NCBI GenBank assembly: GCA_963169105.1
Contig: OY720637.1
Span: 33,413,925 to 33,477,924, forward strand
Length of the DNA: 64,000 bases
Source: Ceriagrion tenellum
Taxonomy: Eukaryota; Arthropoda; Insecta; Odonata; Coenagrionidae
Direction of reading: 5' to 3'
Notes under the pieces: generated by a model
What the model was told of the DNA's origin: nothing
Seen by the model: only the letters and a program-made list of their open reading frames with translations
Database searches by the model: none
Shown: piece after piece, positions 35,166 through 44,649 of the stretch
Layout: every line of letters begins with the position of its first letter
Position numbering within the stretch: the first letter of the stretch is position 1
Program-made: the position numbers and the translations under genes

Positions 35166-35254
35166 TAGATAAGAGACCATAATGGCTGCCTTAAGACTTT
35201 GAAGTAGGTTAGTTGTAAGGCAGTTCAGATTATTAAATCATATGCACCCTAATG

Positions 35255-35480
35255 CATTCATCTAAATTTGCCGAGTAGTGCTAACACCATGCTTTGTATG
35301 TTACCCGCATGACTCTTGTGTCATGTTTATGTATTTGTATTATTGATTGATTTAATAGTTTCTGTAGCATTTGTAGCATACCTAAAGTGCGGAATACGTT
35401 GGCGAAAGTTAATTTACACACTATAGTGTATGTTGGAGAGAAGTCACACCCTGATAAACACCCTCGAGGCGGCTTGAAAC
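35255..35480 (+). repeat. Family E repeat, copy 2
   Basis: Matches 26620-26860: 'tagtgctaacaccatgcttt', 'catgactcttgtgtcatg', 'tttctgtagcatttgtagca', 'ttggcgaaagttaat', then ACACCCTCGAGGCGGCTT. Confidence 0.75.
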
Positions 35481-35539
35481 GACCTATCCGACCCCAAACT
35501 CATTGAAATAAGAAAAAAAAATTTACAATCACACCTAAA

Positions 35540-35715
35540 GAAGAGGTAGGCCACTTAAGTCAAGGGTGAAAGTTGAGGAAGAGACTAGGTGAGGAAGAAT
35601 ATTTGAAGAAGAATAAACAGGAGAGCCCTATGAAAAGGAGAGGGTGTATTAAGAAATGCATGAGTGTAGAAGCGCAAATGGTTTGTACGAATAGGGCAAG
35701 AGATCATTAAAAGGG
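35540..35715 (+). pseudogene. LINE 3' fragment of the (TATG)-tailed family
   Basis: 'gaggaagaatatttgaagaa', 'gaagaataaacaggagagcc', 'taagaaatgcatgagtgtag' and 'aaatggtttgtacgaatagg' align with 14080-14190 of the larger copy. Heavily decayed, no open frame. Confidence 0.6.
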
Positions 35716-35820
35716 AGCCTGTTTCCTAGGACTAACGGCAATAATTAAATTCTTTGACTTTTTGATTAGTTTATGGAGAAGATATAAAATCTTTGGTTAA
35801 AGGTTTTTTTCTTCTAAATG

Positions 35821-36225
35821 TTTTAAATGTAAAGATACGTCACAAATCTTCGGCTCTTAGCCATTGCCACTATATCTGGGGTGGTATAGGCGTCTCTTAA
35901 CCCTCTGTTCTTCCTAATTCTCCACTCATCTTGGTCTTGAAATGGGCCAAAGATTTTCTTCAATACTTTATTTTCAAAAACAATTAGCTTTTTCTCAGTC
36001 TTAGGTTAATGGCCGTTTCCGAACTATATCGCAGTACTGGGCTGATTATTGAATGATAAATATTTATCTTGGTTTTTTTAGAGAGCTATTTAGATTTCAG
36101 TGTTTTCCCAAGGACCAGTAAGTCCTTGAAGCACCGCTAACTTATTTTTTATTTCATTTTCCTCTCTATTTTCATTTGTAATGACTAATTCCAGATATTC
36201 AAATTCTGTTGCATCAAATTGGTAT
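35821..36225 (-). pseudogene. LINE fragment of RTE-like type, minus strand
   Basis: Minus-strand translation gives EFEYLELVITNENREENEIK near 36210-36150 and IYHSIISPVLRYSSETA near 36040. It then gives IVFENKVLKKIFGPFQDQDE, WRIRKNRGLRDAY and TTPDIVAMAKSRR down to 35830. This is the standard order of LINE C-terminal blocks (YLGS..., SPVLLYG.E, FENK.LRKIFGP, WRIR.N.EL...). No long ORF survives. Confidence 0.85.
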
Positions 36226-36229
36226 TCGT

Positions 36230-36880
36230 GGCCGGAATACTGACCACACATCTCGGAGGCCGGAGGTGGAATCCAGGAACTGGAAAAGTATTTACCATCA
36301 ACAAATTGTTCAAAGCTACGGAAGCCTGAGTAAGTTCTATGCAGAAATCATGCGAAGGGCAGTTAGTGCGAATACCCTCATCGGAACGAACTATTCCAAA
36401 GAACTGTTCAAAGCCCTTGGCTTGATATTAATGGATTCAGGTCCGAAAACGAGTGAAAAAGGACGATTATTTCCTCCGAGCACAGACATGCAATTGGGGG
36501 TTATCAATAAAAGGCAATACCGTGGCTAATTGGCGATATCCTCACAATCCACAATAAGTCTGGAAAAGTACTAAAATAAGCGTATTTTTAATGTGGATTC
36601 TAACAAAAAATTCTTCCACGAAGTGACGTCAGAAGTCGTGAAGTTTATCCTCATAATTCATATAGAGCAGCAGCTAGGTACTAAATTATTCGGATGAGGC
36701 GTTAAACTGTAGACCTTTAAGAGCCATAAGGTTGATTATGACGTAGGATTCCACACCATCCTTTCTCCACACCCCTATTAGTCGCTCCCTTATCGTCCTA
36801 TCCTAAACGTAAATGATATCCGAGTTTCCGTTTGCATTCCCAAACAACTCCATTTATCCTATGCAAACACATTCTCACTG
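36230..36880. other. No recognised gene; unassigned ORF 36209-36529
   Basis: The plus-strand 106-aa ORF 36209-36529 starts inside the antisense LINE and has no domain I recognise. No family repeat is seen in 36540-36880. Confidence 0.45.
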
Positions 36881-37395
36881 TATGTACATCTACATCATTT
36901 ACAAGTTAAATGGTGACATTTATTATGGGAGTGTATTTAGTGGAGCTCAGTTTTTACTGTAGTCACTCAATGACTCATAATTATGAAAATGACAACAACC
37001 ATTCTGGACGAAATCAAGTAAAAACAACTGCTGTGGTACGGACATGTTCAGAGGATGCTCAAAGAAAGACTGCCCCGGACCATCATGGAGTGGAAACCCT
37101 ATGAAAGGAGAAAGAGAGGAGGCCACCTAACTCATGGAGAAGCGGAATAGCCAAAGCCATGGCGGAGAGAAACCTGCAAGAAGGAGATTGGGAAAACAGA
37201 GAGGCCTGGAAACTGGATGCCGTAAAGCGCAAGCAAGCGCTCTAAAGACGGACTTAAATATATACTCATTGAGCGGGAAAGAACGAGTTTGTACCTATCC
37301 GTTCGGAAATGCATCTCTCTTATTTTATCGCTTCTGTCAGAACTAGAGATGTAGTGAAGCGTCACGATAGTATACTCTGTGTAGCTCTAAAACGA
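36880..37395 (-). mobile_element. Family D LINE 3' end, copy 4, split by another LINE
   Basis: 36880-36968 ('attatgggagtgtatttagt', 'gagctcagtttttactgtag') and 37262-37395 ('gaaagaacgagtttgtacct', 'tattttatcgcttctgtcag') are consecutive parts of the reverse-complement D tail, interrupted by 36969-37258. Confidence 0.8.
36969..37258 (+). pseudogene. LINE C-terminal fragment inserted in family D
   Basis: Encodes KQLLWYGHVQRMLKERLP and then MEWKPYERRKRGGH, matching the LINE block 'LLWYGHVQRM.EERLPK...W.P..RRKRGRP'. Frame changes follow. ACTCAATGA before and ACTCATTGA after the piece resemble a target-site duplication. Confidence 0.8.
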
Positions 37396-37399
37396 GAAA

Positions 37400-38175
37400 T
37401 ACGAGTAAATTATACCTAAAATACGTACTTTTCAGTAAATATTTACAAATCCCAGTACTCAACTTCCTTAAGCAACCAAATTTCTCCGGTTCAACGATTC
37501 AGCGGCACTTTAACGATTTGCAAGAGGAATATCTCAAGGGATATGGTTGGTGTGGTGATAAGGGGAATAGCTTCCCATCCCAAGAGTCCAGGTTCGAACT
37601 TTCTCTCTCGAAGAGTCTGGACTCTTCTCTGGACTCTGGACTGAAAAAATCTGGACTTTTCGAATCTCGAAGAGTCCAGATTTTTAAGCGAACGCTCATC
37701 TCTTCTATAGTTCTCTACAGATGGCACATCAACCGTGGCACTGCGTTCAGTCAAAGAGACGTTAAACCGAGGATCCCTTCGCGCCTTTCATTAAGGGAAG
37801 GTAAATGTCGACCCCCAGGTTCTCGAGCAGAATATCCCGATGGAAATTCGTAAAAGCTGGGGAAAGTTCTTGGAAAACATTTGTGCTATCAAGACTCGTT
37901 AACGCACCGGATGAACGGGAGGACATTAGGCGAACATCCAGGAGTAAAGGCGGTATCTCGCCCTTTATCCATCTACGCAAGTTAATAGTGAAGCATTCAG
38001 TGGGGATACCCGGATAAAGTTGGCTGGTGTTTTATATTGCGTTAGAATCTCTGCTGCCGTGATCTTAATTTTGGGACATGGAATTTCAGGGACATCACAC
38101 AGGAAAAATATTAAATTAAATTCTAAATCTTGAATTGTTAACATATCTGGCAGAGCTAAGTAATTATGCAAGGCG
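37400..38175. other. No gene; short repeats and a hairpin
   Basis: Overlapping ORFs on both strands at 37491-38017 have Ser/Arg-rich products with no known domain. The TCTGGACT repeats and hairpin at 37600-37690 are listed separately. Confidence 0.45.
37600..37690. repeat. TCTGGACT repeats with a 19-bp-stem hairpin
   Basis: TCTGGACT or GTCTGGACTC-like words occur several times at 37612-37658. 37645-37663 and 37667-37685 form a 19-bp stem around a 3-base loop, with one T-G wobble in 19 pairs. Confidence 0.8.
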
Positions 38176-38179
38176 TTAA

Positions 38180-38733
38180 GGTAATTTGAGCGAAATACCA
38201 TTTTTCCTAGAAATCAATAAATTCATTCCCGTTATTATGAAAAATATCTCATCCTTCCAAGTATACCAAAAAATCAGCCCCTTACCACACAACTTTCCGA
38301 GATATTTGCCAAAAAATGCCAGCCATTTTAGATGGGAAATAGTACGTGAATGCACTCCAGAAAAATTTATTTAACAGAAAAACACTTATTGAAAAAAGGA
38401 GAATTTTCCAACACCTAGATCTCGTTAATTAATTTAAAATGTGTAGATTATTATTTCAAACATTTTCGAAACTGAACAACATAGTTACAGCAGTAATTTT
38501 TTTTAGGATTGTGTTAAAATTCCTTCCATCGTGAAGGAATTTTAAACGTACCGTGTGAAGAACTTGAGTCATCTAAAAAACTTAAATAGATATTTTTATT
38601 CGATTACTTACAATTTCAAACATATAAAATAACTCTATTGCACCATTAAAAAACATTACTAAACTGATTCTACCCACAGCTCCTGAAACTAAAACGGATG
38701 ATTCGAATATGATCGCCATTAAAAGTTGCTTCA
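38180..38733 (+). mobile_element. Family A MITE, copy 5
   Basis: Starts after TTAA (38176-38179) with GGTAATTTGAGCGAAATACC and runs through all internal blocks to 'cgaatatgatcgccattaaa', where the last 20-30 bases are replaced by a family D tail. Confidence 0.85.
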
Positions 38734-38736
38734 GAA

Positions 38737-39063
38737 ATTCAGGACTGATGTGTTTCAGAGCGACACCAAGAATGTTAACATGACACCTCACCACTGACTA
38801 GGTCTGACAGAAGCGATAAAATAAGAGAGATACATTACCGAACAGATATTTACAAATACTTGTTCTTTCCGCGCACAATAACTGACCACGATACAAACTG
38901 AGATCCACTAAATACACTCCCGTAATACACGTCATTCCTTCTTGGGAGGATTCCAAATTCATTCATCACTTCCAAAACCTTATCCCTTACATCCTTACAT
39001 GGCTGGTGTCCTAAAATCCACTGCCACACAATCATTCGGCGGCTCGCAGGGTTGTATGCAGAT
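38737..39063 (+). mobile_element. Family D LINE 3' end, copy 5
   Basis: From 'ctgatgtgtttcagagcgac' to GGCGGCTCGCAGGG followed by TTGTATGCAGATG. It carries a short extra block at about 38938-38965 ('cttcttgggaggattccaaa') and the 'GGTGTCCTAA' subfamily variant. Confidence 0.85.
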
Positions 39064-39064
39064 G

Positions 39065-39890
39065 TTTAAATAGAAGACTTGGGAACGATCTCGCTAAAAC
39101 TAACTCAATAAGTGATTCAGTACTATTTTCATGTAATAAAATAAATACACTGCGATAAATACACATAATAGGAATATTTTGGATGATAAAAACAATGGTA
39201 CTATAACGAGCAATCATATTAATAAATTAACTGCATTATATTTATAACGGCAGAGAGAAAAATACGGTTGATAGGAAAATCCTCAATGCCACAATTACAG
39301 TAACTGTGAAAAAAAGTAAGAAAATCTCGTTCAAAAAACAAGACGAGTTTCCATGCTATCTCACTGCACTCCTCAACCGTGTTGCTGACTTAAGCCGGAG
39401 AAGAGAAGACATAGCAGAAAGAAAGAAGTGGAGAAAGGATGGCGATAATTAGAATGGATTAATCTTCCTCAATTTTGGTCGCTCCATCAAACTGTGAAGG
39501 CAATCCTTCCCGGAAAAAAATGAACCCTTTTCGGATGGCTCGGGAGTCATGGCAAAAAACAAAATGAAAGGTGCGAATTCGCTTGGCAACGAAGACTCCA
39601 TATCCCCTTCTACTCCCCGATGCCAACCCACCCTCCCCCTTCCCACAATCCTCTTAATCCACGACGCTTGCCGGCTGCCTCCTCCCGTCCTTCTACCTCG
39701 GGAAGGTTCTCTCCGTAATCCCTTACCATTCTTTCCTCGCGTTTATACTTCGTGGTTCCCTTTCTCTCTCTCTCTCACTCCATTTCGCCACCTATCTTCC
39801 TCGCTCGATCGCGTCCATCTTTGCTCTGCACGCTTCAAGGAATCGGCGGAAAGACACATTAGAACGTTGATACAAATCAACACCATCCTT
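39065..39890. other. No gene recognised; GC-richer pyrimidine block
   Basis: 39440-39860 is GC-richer with CT-rich runs (TCTCTCTCTCACTC at about 39766). Overlapping ORFs 39449-39646 (minus) and 39549-39899 (plus, Pro/Ser-rich) are not recognised. Confidence 0.45.
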
Positions 39891-39894
39891 TTAA

Positions 39895-40210
39895 AGTAGT
39901 TTGAGCGAAATATTATGTATTTTATATATTAATCCATTTATTCATTCTAACAAAACGAACAATGTCAGGGGTAACTTTGTGAAATTTCTCCATGATGGAA
40001 AAAGACAAATTTTGTAAATTTCACTAGAAAGTTTTATTCACGACCCGAGTTTCAACAGTTTATATCATCTTCAGGTCGAAGATGACATTCTCTGTCGAAA
40101 CTCGGGTTGTGAATAAAACTTACTTGTAAAATTTGCAAAGTGTGTTCTCTTTCCATTATTCATACTAATTTTAAAGAATAATAGGTACCTTACTCCTCCA
40201 AAGATACCCA
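39895..40210 (+). mobile_element. Family A MITE, copy 6, 5' part, with a PLE palindrome inside
   Basis: TTAA (39891-39894), then AGTAGTTTGAGCGAAATATT. After the inverted PLE termini (39995-40155), 'aattttaaagaataatagg' and 'ctccaaagatacccaa' resemble the next family A blocks. The remainder is missing. Confidence 0.6.
39995..40155. repeat. Large palindrome made of two inverted PLE termini
   Basis: Arms 39995-40072 and 40078-40155 are inverted copies around a 5-base centre. Each arm read outward gives CTGAAGATG-type box, a short stem, GTTGAAACTCGGG or GTCGAAACTCGGG, and GTGAATAAAACTT, the same organisation as bases 1-66. Helix II pairs differ between the arms (GACA/TGTC and GATA/TGTT) but pairing is kept. 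Confidence 0.85.
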
Positions 40211-40224
40211 AGTAGCATTCCCTT

Positions 40225-40335
40225 ATTCTTGAAACAGAAATTACTTTGTGTAGGTAAAGGAGGTGATTGGTGAAGGAGAAAATACTACAGGTAAACCTTT
40301 AAGTATCGAAAAAATTAATAATAAAACCCAAGGTA
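40225..40335 (-). repeat. Family F fragment, copy 3
   Basis: 'ttgtgtaggtaaaggaggtg', 'gtgaaggagaaaatactaca' and 'aaaacccaaggtac' match 21990-22081. Only the terminal 110 bp is present, directly before a family D piece. Confidence 0.75.
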
Positions 40336-40735
40336 CTGGTGTGTTTCAGAGTGACACAGAGAATATTATGATGACGCCTCACTACATCTCTAGGTCTGAC
40401 AGAAGCGATGAAATAAGAGAGGCACATTGCCGAAGAGATACATACCATACATGCCGTGTGGCAGGGGGTGGTAGGTCACCAGCCGTGTAAAGATGTAAAA
40501 GTTTTGGAGGTGAAAGAGTGACATGTCCCATGGGAGTGTATTTAATAGGTACAAAAACTCCCACGCAAAATAAGCGATCATAATAAAAAATGAGCTCCAC
40601 TAAATACAATCCCATAATACACGTCACTATTTCACCTCCCAAAACCGTATCTCTTACATCATCAGACGGCTGGTGTCCTAACACCCCCTGCCACACGTCC
40701 ATGCGGCGGCTCGCAGGGCAGGATGTAGAGATAGA
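40335..40735 (+). mobile_element. Family D LINE 3' end, copy 6, with internal inverted segment
   Basis: 40335-40440 is plus-strand D (GTGTTTCAGAGTGACACAGA to the 'cattgccgaa' block). 40444-40549 is D tail in the opposite orientation with the 'GGTGACCTACCACC' variant. 40550-40735 is plus-strand D again with the 'GGTGTCCTAA' variant, ending GGCGGCTCGCAGGG. ORFs here are shadows. Confidence 0.85.
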
Positions 40736-40869
40736 AGGTACCATACATATTCTTCATATGCCTAAGATGAGGACCAGTCTCCCAAACCACTCATAGTCTT
40801 CAGAGAGCAACTCGCAGCTGAAGTCAATGCACCCCTACTGTGTTTCGCTCTTTCCCTCGCGTCACTTAA

Positions 40870-42245
40870 GGCAGTTTGAACAAAATATTATTTCACCTAT
40901 AAAGCAATGAATTTGGTCTCAGTATAAGGAAATCATCTCAAATTTCCAAACTATCAGCTCCTTTTCGAACTACTTCCCGAGATTTTTGACGAGAAGTACC
41001 ACCCCCTTCACAAGAAAATGTTACGTATATGCCATCCATAGAGATCTAATTTGAGAATTGAGGAATTTTTACCTCCTAGACCTCGTCCCGAAAGAATCAG
41101 GACACCTTTATTGCTTTCATAGATTTTGAGAAAGCTTTTGATCGTGTGAGAGGGCATCAGCTAGTTCAGATTCTGAGAGAGATAGGAATAAAGCACCGAG
41201 ACCGAAGAATAATATGGCATATATACAAAGAGAAGGTAGCTGTTATAAGGTGCGGTGGACACCAGAGAGAAGCTAAGATAAAACGGGGTGAGACAAGGCT
41301 GTTCCCTGTCTCCGTTGTTGTTTAATGAATACATACAGAGAGCTATGGATGAAGCACGAGAAAGGTTGGGAGAATGTGCTGGAATAAGTGTTCAAGTCAG
41401 ACAGATTGATATGCTACGATTTGCAGATGACGTAGCGGTATTAGCTGAAAGTGAAGAATACTTATCAAACATGTTGAGGGAGTTGGAGACAGTCAGTAAC
41501 ATTCAATATGAATATCAATGGAGAAAAGACAAAGATCCTTCTTATGAGTAGGATGGGAACTGGTGCAAAAGTCATGCTAAATGGTCAAAGACTCGATACA
41601 GTACAAGAGTTCCTGTATCTTGGAAGCAAAATCTCGTCAGGCGGGGGTAGTGTCAAAGATTTCATTAGCAGGATTAATCAGGCCAAGGCAGCTTTTAATA
41701 AGAAGAAAGGGCTCTTAACTGCCAACAACATTAATTTGCGCTTAAGAAAACTCCTACTCAAGGCATTTGTGTGGAGGGTTTTGCTTTATGGAAGTGAGAC
41801 ATGGACGATTGGTAGGAATGGAAGAAGAGAATAGAGGCCTTTGAGATGTGGTGCTACCGGAGAATCCTTAAAATACCTTGGATAGAGAGGGTGACTAATG
41901 AAGCGGTACTACGCAGAGCTGATGAGGTGCCATGTCTGTGGAACACAATGAGAAAGAGACGAGATACCTGGATAGGCCACATTATAAGACATGAGGGACT
42001 ATTAGGAACCATTATAGAGGGCTCAGTTCAGGGTAAAAATGCGAGAGGTAGACCCAGAAAGGAATATGTCAAATATGATTGTAGAGAACATGGGCTGCCA
42101 TTCTTGCTTGGAGTTGAAGAGGCTGGCCCAAGATCGGGCGGAATGGAGACGGAAAACGACTGCTGCCAACCAATCTACGGACTGATGATCAGAAGAAGAA
42201 GATCTCGACAGAAAATTAACACTGTGTATTTTGTATGTTTTTTTA
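40870..42245 (+). mobile_element. Family A MITE, copy 7, split by an RT-bearing LINE
   Basis: TTAA (40866-40869), then GGCAGTTTGAACAAAATATT through 'cctcctagacctcgtcc' at about 41090. After the LINE, 'agatctcgacagaaaattaa' and 'gtgtattttgtatgtttttt' (42203-42245) resemble the next A blocks. Confidence 0.65.
41100..42203 (+). pseudogene. LINE reverse transcriptase, best-preserved copy in the window
   Basis: Reading order: FIDFEKAFDRVRGHQL (motif A; frame to about 41285), a frameshift, QGCSLSPLLFNEYIQRAMDE (motif B), RFADDVAVLAES with intact FADD, a shift, FLYLGSKISSGGG, VWRVLLYGSETWTIGR, a shift, MWCYRRILKIPW, RDTWIGHIIRHE, GRPRKEY, and a final frame ending AEWRRKTTAANQST and stop at 42183-42185. 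TGATGATCAGAAGAAGAAG follows as the tail. Three or more frameshifts make it non-functional. The N-terminal endonuclease is absent. The block order and short GATGAT tail fit an RTE-like LINE, but the clade call is an inference. Confidence 0.9.
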
Positions 42246-42258
42246 TGACGACGAAATT

Positions 42259-42735
42259 TTGGCATCTTCAGGGCTCTGTAACACAAAACAAGGGGACATA
42301 CATAAGATAATTATACAAATATTAGTGCGAAATTGAGGAAACTAAAATTTACCTACCATTGAGCTTTATGTCGAAGACTGTACATAAGTAGAAGAACGTA
42401 CATAACAACTTCAAACAACCAAATATTAAATTAGTATGAATAATTCACAAATTTTGCAAAAAAATAAATAATCAATGGAGATTAAATAAATAATCACATT
42501 TTAGACACATTAATCATTAATTTATTCCTATTTATTTATTTATATTTTTTGAAAAATTTGTAAATAGTTCATGCAAATTTTATTGCTGGTTGTTCGGAGT
42601 AGTTATTTACTATATAACTCTTCAACATTAATCTCAATGGTAGGTAAAGTATCGTTTCCTCAATTTTCTACTAATTTCCGTATGATTACCGGATGTATGT
42701 CTCTCTGTATTGTGTTTCAAAGCCCTGAAGATGTC
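42259..42735. repeat. 130-bp inverted repeats with CTGAAGATG termini
   Basis: 42259-42395 and the reverse complement of 42595-42735 share GCATCTTCAGGGCT, ACACAA, GACATACAT, AAATTGAGGAAAC and TTTACCTACCATTGAG. About 200 bp lies between. The outward ends carry the CCCTGAAGATG box of PLE-type termini. ORF 42571-42771 is a shadow. Confidence 0.8.
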
Positions 42736-42739
42736 AATA

Positions 42740-43075
42740 TACTTGGACAATATACATCGGCAGTGAGTTAAATAAATTAATGAACAAATATTCAAGAATC
42801 ATATTATTAACGATTACCCTTCATTCACCATCGATTCGTAGATACACAATCGAATAATGACTACGTTGGATCATTCCTCACCAGTTCACTCGCTATCATT
42901 ACTTCACTTCGATTTTTTCACCAAAATATTTTGTGCTATCGTTAATTTAGCTGATTAAGCGCAGGTAGTCACGATGTCAGGATAATACGCAATAATTTTT
43001 CCACCAGGACATAAAAAACAGATCTAACACAACTTTCAAAAACCCTATTACAATCGCATACGTACATGAACTTAA
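42740..43075. other. No gene recognised
   Basis: AT-rich spacer between the inverted repeats and family B copy 2. Confidence 0.55.
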
Positions 43076-43077
43076 TA

Positions 43078-43431
43078 CAGTAAAACCCCTCTTAACGACC
43101 ACTCCTACCAAGCGACCACCCATCTCAACTATCATTTTTCAGCGGAACCGTCGGTGGTCGCCTCATTAAGGTTTCACTGTTAAGTGCACATCAAATTAAT
43201 ATGCATTTAAATTTTCCAGGAGCAATAAAATTATGAGTAAATAAACGCCATCTGTATAGGTTTTCAGGAAATCGTCGCTTTAAGAGTTTTTTTTTTCATT
43301 TTTTATCAAATCACCCACCCGTTCATTTGCATAATACTTCTAGATAATGGGCCCCTGTCGAGCGACCACTCCTCTTAACAACCATTTTTCAGCGGAACCG
43401 TCGATGGTCTCTAGATACAGATTTCGAAGTA
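43078..43431. mobile_element. TA-flanked MITE, family B, copy 2
   Basis: TA then CAGTAAAACCCCTCTTAACG at the left. Inner blocks 'TTTTTCAGCGGAACCGTCGG' appear twice. The right end ATTTCGAAGTATA is a decayed TTTCACTGTATA. The core sequences 'aaacgccatctgtataggtt' match copy 1 at about 5870-5895 in inverted orientation. Confidence 0.75.
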
Positions 43432-43933
43432 TAAATGGCAAATAACTCATTTATACTAGGAACTAAAATAAATAAAAAATACTAAAAATAAAAAATTAAC
43501 AGAAAAGTTATTATAACCAAATCTTATAATCTATATACGCTCGAATATATGTTCTTTAATGCATTCAAACTTGTCGAAAACAGCCTCTCCAGGTAGCAGG
43601 TTCCAGTCTCCAACGGTTTCACAAAGACATAAATTCATATTAATGTTCGCTCCTGGGTATCTTCATTCATTTTAAATTCACGGTCGTTTTCACCCATGTA
43701 TATCCATTTGTTTTTCTTTCCTCTCATCTCATCCCAAGCTGCTTCGTTATTCATGCGCTACGATTCGTTTCTCTCTCGGGTGTAATACACGAAAGAAACT
43801 GAAATTAAATTTGTACACCCTGAGATGTGATTTGCCTGAAATCAGATTATTTTAGACGTCCGCTAGCCTCTTCTGAAAGCATTTTCTTTTCAAATTGCTT
43901 TATTTTTCCTGGGAAAGATAACTGAACGCAGTG
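43432..43933. other. No gene recognised
   Basis: AT-rich sequence between two family B pieces. It may be an insertion that split a B element, but its ends show no clear signature. Confidence 0.4.
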
Positions 43934-44022
43934 ACCCGTTCATTTGCATAATACTTCTGGATACTGAGCCCCTGTCTAGGGACCACTCCTCTTAACGACC
44001 GTTTTTCAGCGGAACCGTCGAT
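43934..44022. mobile_element. Family B fragment, copy 3
   Basis: CCGTTCATTTGCATAATACT, 'gagcccctgtctagggacca' and TTTTTCAGCGGAACCGTCGA repeat the right-hand 90 bp of copy 2. Confidence 0.8.
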
Positions 44023-44280
44023 GCAAAAACTTCCCTTCAACAACTCCACAAGTCTGACTTCAAATTTCGTTTAAACAATGTTAGTACTTTACACATAGCA
44101 TGAGCACACCAAGAAATATATGTGGAGGAACTCTCTATTTCATAGCTACCAGACCACTACCTTTGCCGGGTAGTCGCTTTCAAGGTGATGCAGTAAATGC
44201 AAACAATTGGGTTAAGAGCTCGTCAGCGGGAATCGAAACAAACCCTTTGAGGAAATTTATCATTCATGTATTTGTGAGCT

Positions 44281-44290
44281 ACTTACCTGG
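44281..44290 (-). promoter_or_regulatory. Strong 5' splice-site match on the minus strand
   Basis: The minus strand reads CCAG|GTAAGTAG across 44287/44286, a full consensus donor. It lies on the same strand as the candidate recursive splice site at 10.54 kb. No exon can be defined upstream, which is LINE sequence, so this may be chance. Confidence 0.2.
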
Positions 44291-44299
44291 TGATAACAA

Positions 44300-44645
44300 C
44301 TTTATTCGCCTTCGAAACCTGGTGCTGGACGAGGATGCTGAAGATAAAATGGACGGACAAAATAAGAAACGATGAAGTGTGCAGGAGATTAGAAGAGAAG
44401 AGGACCATATGGAAAACCATAGAAAAAAAGAACAAGATGGATTGGACACACCCTTAGAAACCATGGGTTTGTGAAGAGCATAGTTGAAGGCATAATAGAG
44501 GGAAATGTCCCCAGAGGAAGGAATAAGTTCGTGAACCAAATAAAGAGGAAGGTACATAGGAAGAGATACCAGAAGGTAAGGGAACTTGTATTAGATAGGA
44601 AAGGGTGGATAGCTGCAGGTAGCAAATCTTAGGATTGGACAACCA
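44300..44645 (+). pseudogene. LINE family 1, 3' fragment
   Basis: From CTTCGAAACCTGGTGCTGGA to GGATTGGACAACCAACTAAC the sequence follows 845-1175. The encoded blocks (WIGHTLRNHGFVKSIVEG type, GRNKFVNQIKRKVHRKRYQ) are out of frame. The 91-aa ORF 44100-44375 joins unrelated upstream sequence to it. Confidence 0.85.
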
Positions 44646-44649
44646 ACTA

